A program made the translations under genes and the position numbers. Below, one piece after another: positions 8,759-16,264 of a stretch of 64,000 nt of DNA. The stretch is from Limnohabitans sp. 63ED37-2 (lineage in GTDB: Bacteria > Pseudomonadota > Gammaproteobacteria > Burkholderiales > Burkholderiaceae_C). Location: contig NZ_CP011774.1 of the NCBI RefSeq assembly GCF_001412535.1, forward strand, positions 2,413,501-2,477,500, given 5' to 3'. Under the pieces are notes generated by a model, which saw nothing but the letters and a program-made list of their open reading frames with translations, did no database searches and was not told the origin of the DNA. Positions within the stretch are counted from its first letter, which is position 1; every line of letters begins with the position of its first letter.

Positions 8759-9403
8759 TCAGTCTCGGGGGTCGGTGAGCAAGGCCCGCACATCGTGCGC
8801 AAAGCCTTCGAGTTCGGCCTCGATCTGGCCAATGCGCCGCCCCAGCAGGTTGTAGCCGAGCACCGCCGGGATCGCCACGGCCAGACCGGCAGCGGTCATG
8901 ACCAGAGCTTCGCCCACAGGCCCCGCAATTTGTTCGATGCGGATGGGTCCGCCATCGGCCATGCCGCTCAGGGCATTAAAAATACCCCAAACCGTGCCCA
9001 GCAAACCGATGAAAGGCGAGGTGGACCCTGCCGTGGCCAGCAGGACCTGACCCCACTGCAAGCGGCGCAGCACCGACTGCATGGCTTCGCGCAGCACGCG
9101 GGTGAGTTGGTGGTGTCGCTGACCGGCCGAGGCCAACGTGCCGCCCAAAGGCAACAAAGTGGCGTCGAGCAAGGGCAGCACACAGGCTTCGCGGTCAAAC
9201 TGCGCCACACGCTGGCGGGCGTCCTCAAAACCCGCGGCTTGCCAGAAGGCGGCCACGCTGCGGGGCACGTCTTGTGTGACCCGAGAGAGCAAACGCCATT
9301 TCCAGGCGATCACCACCCAGCTGCCCACCGACAAAGCCAGCAGCATCAGCGCCAGCACGCGGCTGACGACGTCGCTGTGCAGCAAAAAGTCGTTCAGGCT
9401 CAT
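8759..9403 (-). CDS. exbB: MotA/TolQ/ExbB-family proton channel protein
   Basis: Inner-membrane proton channel subunit working with the ExbD-like protein encoded next. The 214 residues have an N-terminal helix (about 12-32) and two more helices. The typical pore motifs are TAGSTSPFIGLLGTVWGIF (about 118-136) and VGEALVMTAAGLAVAIPAVLG (about 157-177). It lies 23 bases after dapB and 6 bases before exbD, so it is very likely co-transcribed. Its energised outer-membrane partner is not visible here. Confidence 0.9.
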   Translation of the reverse strand: MSLNDFLLHSDVVSRVLALMLLALSVGSWVVIAWKWRLLSRVTQDVPRSVAAFWQAAGFEDARQRVAQFDREACVLPLLDATLLPLGGTLASAGQRHHQLTRVLREAMQSVLRRLQWGQVLLATAGSTSPFIGLLGTVWGIFNALSGMADGGPIRIEQIAGPVGEALVMTAAGLAVAIPAVLGYNLLGRRIGQIEAELEGFAHDVRALLTDPRD

Positions 9404-9426
9404 GGGCGGCTTGGGCTTGTGGCGCG

Positions 9427-10242
9427 TCAGCGCAGGTTCAGCACGTCGAACATGTCAAACAGCCCACGCGGCTGACTGGCCAGGTAACGCACAGCACGCA
9501 AACTGCCTTGCGCATAGGTGGCGCGGCTGGAGGATTTGTGCGTGACCTCGATGCGCTCGCCAATGCCGGCAAACAGCACCGTGTGGTCACCCACGATGTC
9601 GCCGCCACGAATGGTCGAAAATCCAATGGTGGACGGGTCACGCTCGCCCGTGTGGCCATACCGCTCGTACACCGCGCATTCTTTCAAGTCGCGGCCAATG
9701 GCCTCTGCAATCACCTCGCCCATCTTGAGGGCGGTTCCCGAAGGTGCATCCACCTTGTGGCGGTGGTGGGCTTCGATGATCTCGATGTCATAGCCGGTAG
9801 ACATGGCTTGCGCGGCCATTTGCAGTAGCTTGAGGGTGACATTGACGCCCACACTCATGTTCGGGGCCATGACGATGGCGATGTCTCGGGCGATCTCGGC
9901 GATCTCGGCCTTTTGTTCATCGGTGAAGCCGGTGGTGCCGATGACCGCCTTGACGCCGAGTTCTCGGCAGACCTTCAGGTGGGCCAGCGTGCCTTCAGGG
10001 CGGGTGAAATCGATCAGGCAAGACGCACCTTGCAGACCCGCTTTCAAATCGGCAGTGACCGAGACGCCCGTGACCCGACCCAGTGAAGCTCCGGCATCTT
10101 GCCCCAGCGCCGGGCTGGCGGCGATGTCCAGCGCACCGGCCAGGCGGCAGTCTTGGGTGGCCAAAATGGCTTCGATCAGCATGTGACCCATGCGGCCGGA
10201 TGCGCCGGCAACGGTGATGGGCAAGTGGTTCGTTGAGGTCAT
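9427..10242 (-). CDS. dapB: 4-hydroxy-tetrahydrodipicolinate reductase
   Basis: Reduces hydroxytetrahydrodipicolinate with NAD(P)H in the diaminopimelate/lysine pathway, supplying peptidoglycan cross-links. The 271 residues start with the nucleotide-binding loop VAGASGRMG (11-19) and contain the substrate/catalytic block EAHHRHKVDAPSGTA. A TTG further upstream (10257) is in frame, but ATG 10242 gives the normal N terminus. It lies in the bamE-dapB-exbB-exbD-leuS gene order typical of Burkholderiales. Confidence 0.96.
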   Translation of the reverse strand: MTSTNHLPITVAGASGRMGHMLIEAILATQDCRLAGALDIAASPALGQDAGASLGRVTGVSVTADLKAGLQGASCLIDFTRPEGTLAHLKVCRELGVKAVIGTTGFTDEQKAEIAEIARDIAIVMAPNMSVGVNVTLKLLQMAAQAMSTGYDIEIIEAHHRHKVDAPSGTALKMGEVIAEAIGRDLKECAVYERYGHTGERDPSTIGFSTIRGGDIVGDHTVLFAGIGERIEVTHKSSSRATYAQGSLRAVRYLASQPRGLFDMFDVLNLR

Positions 10243-10325
10243 GGCTTGAATAGGCAAAATGTTGTGGACTCGGTCCCAGAGGGCTTGGTGGAGGTCAGCC
10301 CATCAGGGCACCCGGCGCCAGCCGT

Positions 10326-10889
10326 TCAGCGGGTGGGCGGCTCCAAAGGCGGGTAACTGCTGGGCACAGCGGCTGGGGTGGGAGCCGGTACGGGCACATC
10401 GGTTCGGGCCGAGGGGGTCAAAGCTGGGGTGAATTTCTTCAATTCTTCTTCGCTGGCTTGCAGAGGGGGCAGCTTGCCCACCGCCTGGGCCCGCACCAAG
10501 CGTCCGGCAAACTCCGACTCGCTGGGCAGCACATCGCTGTCGACTTGCTCGAGCACATCGCCCTTGAAATAAACCGTGAGCTTGAAGTTTTGCGCTGGCA
10601 CGCCCTGGCGCTGGATGCTGAAGGCATAGTCCCAGCGGTTGGCGTGGAACAAACTGGCGATCAAGGGGGTGCCCAGAATTTCTCGCACCTGAGCCCGCGG
10701 CATGCCTGGACGCAAGGCCTGGCGCTGCTCGTTGGAGACAAAGTTGCCTTGGACCACCTCGGGCACATAGGGCTTGAAGGTGTCGCGGCTCACAGAGCCG
10801 GACAGGCTGCCACATCCGGCCAGGCTCGCAAACAGCAAGCAGGCAGCAAGGCCTTGGCCAGTAAGACGAAAAGTCAGGGAAGCTGTCAT
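10326..10889 (-). CDS. bamE: Outer-membrane assembly lipoprotein BamE (SmpA/OmlA)
   Basis: Accessory lipoprotein of the BAM complex that folds beta-barrels into the outer membrane. A signal peptide ends in the lipobox LAGC (23-26). The SmpA/OmlA domain follows, with LRPGMPRAQVREILGTPL (about 59-76) and RWDYAFSIQ. The C-terminal tail after about residue 145 is Pro/Ala/Thr-rich and longer than in E. coli BamE. The gene is divergent from fur, with an 82-base shared upstream region, a pairing common in proteobacteria. Confidence 0.93.
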   Translation of the reverse strand: MTASLTFRLTGQGLAACLLFASLAGCGSLSGSVSRDTFKPYVPEVVQGNFVSNEQRQALRPGMPRAQVREILGTPLIASLFHANRWDYAFSIQRQGVPAQNFKLTVYFKGDVLEQVDSDVLPSESEFAGRLVRAQAVGKLPPLQASEEELKKFTPALTPSARTDVPVPAPTPAAVPSSYPPLEPPTR

Positions 10890-10971
10890 GGTTGAGGGTG
10901 TGCCGATATGATCGGGTCATTGTAGCGGTGCCTTTGCGCAGGACTGCTACCCGCCCCCACCCAGACAAGCC

Positions 10972-11403
10972 ATGAGCCAGATCGACGAACTGAAAAACAA
11001 CGGCCTCAAAGCCACCTTGCCGCGGCTGAAGATTTTGGAGGTTTTCCAAAGCGGCTCGATGCGGCACATGACGGCCGAGGACGTGTTTCGTCATTTGCTC
11101 AAGGACAATGCCGACATCGGTCTGGCCACCGTCTACCGGGTGCTGACCCAGTTCGAGCAAGCCGGCATCCTCAGCCGCAACCACTTCGAAAGTGGCAAAG
11201 CGGTCTATGAACTCAACGAAGGCCAGCACCATGACCACATGGTGTGTCTGGATTGTGGCCGGGTGGAAGAATTTTATGATGCGGAGATTGAGTCACGCCA
11301 GCAAGCCGTGGCGCAGGCCAAGGGTTTTGTGATCGCCGACCATGCCCTGAGTCTGTACGCGCACTGCACCCAAAAGCCCTGCCCGCACCGCAACGCCCGC
11401 TGA
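10972..11403 (+). CDS. fur: Ferric uptake regulator Fur
   Basis: Fe(II)-responsive transcriptional repressor of iron uptake genes, acting as a cytosolic dimer. The 143-residue protein has the winged-helix domain with LATVYRVLTQFEQAGI (about 51-66), the metal site HHDHMVCLDCG (86-96) and a C-terminal CTQKPCPH Cys pair. ATG 10972 is standard. The divergent bamE promoter region contains an ATGA-N5-TCAT dyad near 10909-10921 but nothing I would call a Fur box. It converges on hprK through a hairpin spanning both stop codons. Confidence 0.97.
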   Translation: MSQIDELKNNGLKATLPRLKILEVFQSGSMRHMTAEDVFRHLLKDNADIGLATVYRVLTQFEQAGILSRNHFESGKAVYELNEGQHHDHMVCLDCGRVEEFYDAEIESRQQAVAQAKGFVIADHALSLYAHCTQKPCPHRNAR

Positions 11404-11428
11404 AAGCAGGCGTGATGCCAGCTTTCAG
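11400..11428. terminator. Bidirectional hairpin spanning the fur and hprK stop codons
   Basis: CTGAAAGC (11400-11407) pairs with GCTTTCAG (11421-11428). Inside, GGC/GCC extends the stem past one A-A mismatch around a GTGAT loop. The stem covers the TGA of fur and the TGA of hprK, so it can serve both convergent genes. There is no long T-run on either side, so it may act more as a 3' end stabiliser than as a strong terminator. Confidence 0.5.
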
Positions 11429-12366
11429 CCCATGGCGCGACGCTGGCGCTCGATGAAATCCTGGTAGGTGTCAATGCCGCGCATCTGCAAAATGGTATTG
11501 CGCACGGCCGCCTCGACCAGCACCGCGATGTTGCGGCCGGCCATGACTTGGATCACCACCTTTTGCACCGGAATGCCCAGCACGTCTTGTCGCAAGGGTT
11601 CGGAAGGCAATCGCTCGTAATCGCGCTCCAGGGTTTCACGCCGGACCAGGTGCACGATGAGCTTGAGCCTCATTTTCCGACGTACCGCCGTCTCACCAAA
11701 GATGGCACGGATGTCCAAAAGTCCGATGCCACGAACTTCCAGCAGGTTTTGCAGCAAATCCGGGCATCGCGCTTCGATGGTGGTCTGGTTGATCCGGTAA
11801 AGGTCGACCGCATCGTCGGCCACCAAGCCATTGCCGCGCGAGATCAACTCCAGGCCCAACTCGCTTTTGCCCAGACCGGACTCGCCCGTGATGAGCACGC
11901 CCATGCCCAAGATGTCCATGAACACACCGTGCATGGTGGTGCGGTCGGCAAAGTGTTTGGACAAATACGCACGCAGCACATCGATCACAAAGGCCGAGGA
12001 CTGCTCGGTGGCAAACATCGGAATTTGTGCCCGCTCGCACATGGCCAGCAGGGCTTCAGGCGCCGTCTGGCCGTCGGCCAACACCAGCACCGGGGGCTCC
12101 AGTGTCACGATGCGTGCAATGCGCCGCGAGCAGTCGTCAGGGGTGCCATTGGTGAGGTAAGCGACCTCGCGCGGACCCAAGATCTGGACACGGTAGGGAT
12201 GGATGTAATTGAGGTAGCCCACCAGGTCTGCACCGGAGCGGGCCTGGCGCACGGCCACCTCGTCAAAGCGCCGCTCGGAAGCGCCCAGCCCGGCTTGCCA
12301 CTGCCACTTGAGTTGTTGGCGGTGGTCCTCAAAGAGGACGTCGGCGCTGATGACGGAGGGCTTCAT
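11425..12366 (-). CDS. hprK: HPr kinase/phosphorylase
   Basis: Phosphorylates and dephosphorylates a serine on HPr-type proteins. In betaproteobacteria it belongs to the regulatory, non-sugar PTS. The 313 residues show the N-terminal HprK domain, the catalytic His in TMHGVFMD (H146), the Walker A GESGLGKS (161-168) and the C-terminal signature with MRLKLIVHLVRRE. It directly follows ptsN (25-base gap). No ptsH or ptsI is in the window. Confidence 0.95.
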   Translation of the reverse strand: MKPSVISADVLFEDHRQQLKWQWQAGLGASERRFDEVAVRQARSGADLVGYLNYIHPYRVQILGPREVAYLTNGTPDDCSRRIARIVTLEPPVLVLADGQTAPEALLAMCERAQIPMFATEQSSAFVIDVLRAYLSKHFADRTTMHGVFMDILGMGVLITGESGLGKSELGLELISRGNGLVADDAVDLYRINQTTIEARCPDLLQNLLEVRGIGLLDIRAIFGETAVRRKMRLKLIVHLVRRETLERDYERLPSEPLRQDVLGIPVQKVVIQVMAGRNIAVLVEAAVRNTILQMRGIDTYQDFIERQRRAMG

Positions 12367-12391
12367 CGCCTGTAGGCTGTCAAGTAAAGAA

Positions 12392-12859
12392 TCAGGCGGT
12401 TTGGGCCGATTGCCACTGGGCGATCAACTGGTGCAGGCTCGATTGAACCGTGCTGCTTTTGATGCTTTCGCGCAAAGCGGTGTCGCTGAGCAACTCAGCA
12501 ATCTCGGACAGGATTTCCAGATGCTTTTGGGTGGCCGCTTCAGGCACCAGCAAAAAGATCAACAGGTTGACCGGTTGCTCGTCTGGTGCGTCAAAACCAA
12601 TGGGCTGGGCCAGCTGGAAAACGGCGGCCATGGGGGCTTTGAGACCTTTGATGCGACCGTGGGGAATGGCCACACCATGGCCCAAGCCCGTGGAGCCCAA
12701 ACGCTCGCGGGCAAACAGGCTGTCGGTGACCAAGGCACGCGACAAGCCGTGCAGATTCTCAAAGAGAAGTCCGGCTTCTTCGAATGCACGTTTCTTGCTG
12801 GTGGCTTCCACCCCCACAAGAACTTGGGCAACAGGCAATATGGATGAGAGTCGGTTCAT
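12392..12859 (-). CDS. ptsN: PTS IIA-like nitrogen regulatory protein PtsN
   Basis: EIIA-Ntr, a regulatory phosphoacceptor of the nitrogen-related PTS. The 155-residue protein has the phosphorylated His67 in GHGVAIPHGRI and the usual DEQPVNLLIFLLVPE strand that follows. ATG 12859 gives the standard N terminus; the frame upstream is spurious. It sits between hpf and hprK, an arrangement widely seen in betaproteobacteria. Confidence 0.95.
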   Translation of the reverse strand: MNRLSSILPVAQVLVGVEATSKKRAFEEAGLLFENLHGLSRALVTDSLFARERLGSTGLGHGVAIPHGRIKGLKAPMAAVFQLAQPIGFDAPDEQPVNLLIFLLVPEAATQKHLEILSEIAELLSDTALRESIKSSTVQSSLHQLIAQWQSAQTA

Positions 12860-13000
12860 GGTCGAGGCCGGATTATGCACCCGATCCGCCAACAGGCCTG
12901 ATCCCAGACCTGAGCCCATCGCGACAGGACAGGTCTGGGCGGCCCAAGGCGCGCAAAAAGGGCCGCTCGCGGCGGCCCCGATTGGAGAGAGTTCGAGAGA

Positions 13001-13330
13001 TCACATCATGCGCTTGGGCGCAGTGTGGTGGTGGTCGGTGATGCGGTCTTTGTGTTTGACCACTTGACGATCGAGTTTGTCCACCAGATCGTCCACGGCG
13101 GCGTACAGGTCTTCGTGGGCGCTTTCGGCAAACAGGTCATTGCCTTTGACATGGATGTTGCACTCGGCGCGTTGACGCTTTTCCTTTTCCTTCTGCTTTT
13201 CGACGGTCAGCAGCACTTTCACATCGACCACCTGATCAAAATGTCGGGTGATTCGATCCAGTTTCCCCGTGACGTACTGGCGCAAAGCCGGGGTCACTTC
13301 CAAATGGTGCCCGCTGATGGTTAAATTCAT
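13001..13330 (-). CDS. hpf: Ribosome hibernation promoting factor (short HPF/YfiA type)
   Basis: Binds the 30S decoding region and silences ribosomes in stationary phase. The 109-residue short form has the S30AE fold, beginning MNLTISGHHLEVTPAL and ending in a His-rich tail. ATG 13330 is preceded by GGAGG at ideal spacing, so the start is certain even though the frame stays open far upstream under the MFS gene. rpoN, its usual upstream neighbour, is absent; instead there is a 248-base leader region and an MFS gene. Confidence 0.94.
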   Translation of the reverse strand: MNLTISGHHLEVTPALRQYVTGKLDRITRHFDQVVDVKVLLTVEKQKEKEKRQRAECNIHVKGNDLFAESAHEDLYAAVDDLVDKLDRQVVKHKDRITDHHHTAPKRMM

Positions 13331-13365
13331 AATCGTCGCCTCCATAGATTCAGGGTAGGGAAAGC

Positions 13366-13407
13366 CCCGCAAGTGCGGGACTCTGAAACCACCTTTGAGG
13401 GGTGGTT
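13366..13407 (-). promoter_or_regulatory. Two adjacent hairpins upstream of hpf
   Basis: CCCGCA/TGCGGG (13366-13379, two-base loop) and AACCACC/GGTGGTT (13387-13407, seven-base loop) lie 36-77 bases before the hpf start. They could be a structured 5' leader or the degraded end of an upstream transcription unit. Neither is followed by a T-run. The rest of 13331-13578 shows no ORF or obvious promoter. Confidence 0.35.
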
Positions 13408-13578
13408 CAACCCCACTATGCGCCCCGCGAAATGGAAAAGCAATACGTTCGCAACGAAACCTGTAAAGTCCGCCGCTTTTGCCCACAAGCCCCGATTTAG
13501 GTGCTATTGTTCGATTTGAAGCCGGGGTCTGGTTTGCCATCTGGGCGCACCAAAACCCACCCCAACACCCCCGCCGAC

Positions 13579-14802
13579 TCAGCCCACCGCCTTCTGTGGC
13601 ACCCCATGCAGGCGCAAATGCCCCGCCAGCCAAACGCTGAGCAAACTGGCCACCACCCCCAACAAACCCGCCACCCAGTAGCCGGTGAGTTGTCCTTGTG
13701 CATCGCGCCCGATGATGAGCCCCGCCACCAAGGCCGCCAAGCCCATGGAGGCCGACTGCACGGCCGAGTTGAGGGTCATGAAAGTGCCGCGCAAACGGGG
13801 CAGGGCGGCCGAGGAAATCATCGCCATGCCGGGAATCATGCGCCCGCTCATCACCGTGAAGAACAAGGTCGAAATGGCCAGCAAGCCCCACAAGGGCAGG
13901 CCTTGCGAGAGGGTGGTGGCCATCAAGGGCACCGTCACCGCCAAAGCCAGGCGCTGGAACATCTGGACCTTGCCCACCCGGTCGGTCAGGCGGCCAAAAT
14001 AGCGTGCACTGAGCAGCGTTGCCAAGCCGCCGCACAGATAAATCCAAGGCACCTCTTCGGTTTTCATGCCCGCGTTGGACTGCAGGTAAATGGTGATGTA
14101 AGGGATGACGGTGAAGGCCGCGAACATCATCAAGCCCGACACGGCAAAAGCCTTGAGGTGGTTGGGCTCGGCCAGCACTTGGCCAATACCGCGCCAAACA
14201 CTCACCCGCTCGGGGTGGTGCAAGTGCGCGTCGAGTCGGGGCAAGGTTTGCCAGGCCGCCAGCGACAACAGGCCCACCAGCACCGCGATGCCTACAAAAG
14301 GCGCATGCCAATTGAAGTGCGCAGCCAAAAACAGGCCCATCGGTACGCCCGCCACGGTGGACACGGAAAACGACGTCATCACCACACTCATGGCACGGCC
14401 ACGGCGCTCAAAAGGAATCACATCGGCCACGATGGTCTGCGACAGGGCCGACAAGACACCGCCAAACAAACCTGCAGCCACACGCGCCACCATCAACCAC
14501 ACATAGTCGGGCGCCAAAGCGCACGCGAGTGTGGCCAGCCCAAACAGGCTGTACATGCCCAGCAGCAGTTGCTTGCGGCCAAAGCGGTCAATGTAGGTGG
14601 CCGCCATCAAACCGGAAAAGCCTGCCGACAAGGTGTAGGCCGAGACCAGCAGACCAAACTGGGCATTGCTGATGCCGAAGAGAGCCGTGAACTGCGGCCC
14701 CAGCGGCATCATGATCATGAAATCGAGGATGTGGGTGAACTGGATGCCAGCCAGCGTGAAGAGCAGCCAGCGCTCACGGCGCGGGGTCAAATGTGGGGTC
14801 AT
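13579..14802 (-). CDS. MFS transporter, DHA1-like drug/solute exporter
   Basis: A 407-residue, 12-helix major facilitator protein of the inner membrane. The MFS loop motif between helices 2 and 3 is present as YIDRFGRKQLLLG (about 69-81). A second motif, PFERRGRAMSVVMTSFSVSTV, marks the region around helix 5 as in the AraJ/YdhP-like DHA1 exporters. The substrate cannot be read from sequence. It stands alone: 67 bases divide it from the divergent patatin gene, and 248 bases separate it from hpf. Confidence 0.85.
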   Translation of the reverse strand: MTPHLTPRRERWLLFTLAGIQFTHILDFMIMMPLGPQFTALFGISNAQFGLLVSAYTLSAGFSGLMAATYIDRFGRKQLLLGMYSLFGLATLACALAPDYVWLMVARVAAGLFGGVLSALSQTIVADVIPFERRGRAMSVVMTSFSVSTVAGVPMGLFLAAHFNWHAPFVGIAVLVGLLSLAAWQTLPRLDAHLHHPERVSVWRGIGQVLAEPNHLKAFAVSGLMMFAAFTVIPYITIYLQSNAGMKTEEVPWIYLCGGLATLLSARYFGRLTDRVGKVQMFQRLALAVTVPLMATTLSQGLPLWGLLAISTLFFTVMSGRMIPGMAMISSAALPRLRGTFMTLNSAVQSASMGLAALVAGLIIGRDAQGQLTGYWVAGLLGVVASLLSVWLAGHLRLHGVPQKAVG

Positions 14803-14869
14803 GGAACAATGCCGTTGAATGGTTTGAATCTACCACCCACGGCCGTCCATCGCCTTTGTTCACCCTCAC

Positions 14870-16108
14870 ATGCCCATTGAATCCTTGACGCCCACGCCGC
14901 CAACATCACCGGCTGCACCGCCACGCCCTGCGCAGCCGCACCCCGTGTTGGGGCTGGTGCTGATGGGTGGCGGCGCCCGCACCGCCTACCAAGCGGGGGC
15001 ACTTCAGGCCATCGGCCAATTGCTGAGCCGCACAGCAGGGCCTGCGCCAGCTTTTCCGTTTCAGGTGCTGGCAGGCACCTCGGCCGGGGCCTTGAATGCC
15101 ACTTTTTTGGCCAGCAAAGCCATGGAGGGCCTGGCCGGGCTGAACGACCTGGCGCATTTTTGGACCCGTATCCGCACCGAAGCGGTCTACTGCCTGCCCC
15201 AAACCCCGCTGGACAAGTTCAGCCGATGGGCCACAGCAGTGGGTTTGCTGCGCTCAGCCCGCACCCATGCCGCCGCGATGGACAGCCTGGCCTTGGTCAA
15301 CACCTTGCACCGGGCGATTGCTCTCGAGAAGATCGACACCGCCTTGCAAAGCGGCGTGCTACAGGCCCTGGCGGTCACTGCATCGAGTTATTCCAGCGGG
15401 GTGCATTGGACGTTTTGCCAAACCCGCGACGGCCAGCCGATCACCTGGAGCCGGCCGGGGCGCCGCGCCGAGCAGCAACCGATCACCATCGAGCACCTGA
15501 TGGCGTCCAGCGCCATCCCCTTCATTTTCCCGTCCACCCCCCTGTGGGTCGACGGCGGGATGGAGTTTTTCGGGGACGGCTCGATGCGCCAGATCTCGCC
15601 TTTGTCATCGGCCGTGCACCTGGGCGCTGACCGGATCTTGGCCATTGGGGTGAGCCAACCCCAGCGGGCCAGCCTGGGGGCCCCCACGCGGGCTGCGGGA
15701 CGCCCTTCGTTGGGCACCATCGCTGGCCACGCCATGGCCAGCGTGTTCCACGACACGCTGGAGGCCGATGTCGAGCAGATCACCCGCATCAACCAGGCTC
15801 TGGACAGCCTGCCCGAGGCCATGCGAGCGGAACTGCCCCTGCGCACTGTTCGGGTGCTAACACTGCAGCCCAGTGCCTCGCTCGACGCCCTGGCGCAAGA
15901 GCACGCTCACACCCTGCCCCGCCCCATCCGTCGGGTGCTGGAAGGCCTGGGGGCCCTGCGCGGCAGTGGTGCGGCCCTGGCCAGTTATTTGTTGTTCGAG
16001 CCGGAATTCATCTCGGCACTGATGGCTTTAGGACAAGCGGATGTGCAGGCCCGTGCCGATGAAATCCTGGCTTTTCTGGCCCCCACTGGGTCGCATCCGG
16101 TGCGATAA
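14870..16108 (+). CDS. Patatin-like phospholipase
   Basis: Predicted lipid acyl hydrolase with a Ser-Asp dyad. The oxyanion-hole glycine loop GGGARTAYQAG is at 33-43, the nucleophile Ser71 sits in GTSAG, and the dyad Asp228 in WVDGGM. The 412 residues lack a signal peptide; the first 24 are Pro/Thr-rich and probably disordered. It resembles the RssA/YlbK-type bacterial patatins. Its stop codon overlaps a possible -10 box of the corA leader. Confidence 0.88.
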   Translation: MPIESLTPTPPTSPAAPPRPAQPHPVLGLVLMGGGARTAYQAGALQAIGQLLSRTAGPAPAFPFQVLAGTSAGALNATFLASKAMEGLAGLNDLAHFWTRIRTEAVYCLPQTPLDKFSRWATAVGLLRSARTHAAAMDSLALVNTLHRAIALEKIDTALQSGVLQALAVTASSYSSGVHWTFCQTRDGQPITWSRPGRRAEQQPITIEHLMASSAIPFIFPSTPLWVDGGMEFFGDGSMRQISPLSSAVHLGADRILAIGVSQPQRASLGAPTRAAGRPSLGTIAGHAMASVFHDTLEADVEQITRINQALDSLPEAMRAELPLRTVRVLTLQPSASLDALAQEHAHTLPRPIRRVLEGLGALRGSGAALASYLLFEPEFISALMALGQADVQARADEILAFLAPTGSHPVR

Positions 16109-16133
16109 TCCGCCGATTCATCCTGGAGACACA

Positions 16134-16178
16134 TTGCCGTGGAAACTACCCCGAGTCGGTAGCTTTCGAACGCGCTGA
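16134..16178 (+). CDS. Possible corA leader peptide (14 codons)
   Basis: A TTG-started ORF (M-P-W-K-L-P-R-V-G-S-F-R-T-R, TGA) follows GGAG with a 5-base spacer. Another reading, starting GTG at 16139, gives a 7-codon ORF ending TAG at 16162. Its 3' end runs into the 5' arm of the strong hairpin at 16161-16203, so a translating ribosome would prevent that hairpin. Leader-ORF control of corA is known in Salmonella (corL). That this ORF is translated is inference only. Confidence 0.3.
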   Translation: MPWKLPRVGSFRTR

Positions 16179-16203
16179 GCACCTTGCCCATCGTTCGAAA
16201 GCT
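16161..16203 (+). promoter_or_regulatory. Perfect 12-bp inverted repeat in the corA leader
   Basis: AGCTTTCGAACG (16161-16172) and CGTTCGAAAGCT (16192-16203) are perfect complements around a 19-base loop, 62 bases before the corA ATG. No T-run follows, so it is not a standard intrinsic terminator. A competing small stem, CTACC/GGTAG (16146-16162), overlaps its first two bases. The arrangement suggests a switchable leader RNA. Confidence 0.5.
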
Positions 16204-16264
16204 GCAGAAAACCCCTTCGCCGCCCCTTTGAACTTTTGGCACCTGGCCATTTTTCGGATTCGCC

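Noticed and set aside
10890..10971. Fur box between bamE and fur
   Set aside because: Only an ATGA-N5-TCAT dyad near 10909-10921 is present. It does not fit the GATAAT-based Fur consensus well enough to report.
13331..14311. N-terminal extension of hpf to 436 residues
   Set aside because: The extension lies out of frame inside the MFS gene. GGAGG before ATG 13330 and the standard HPF N terminus fix the start.
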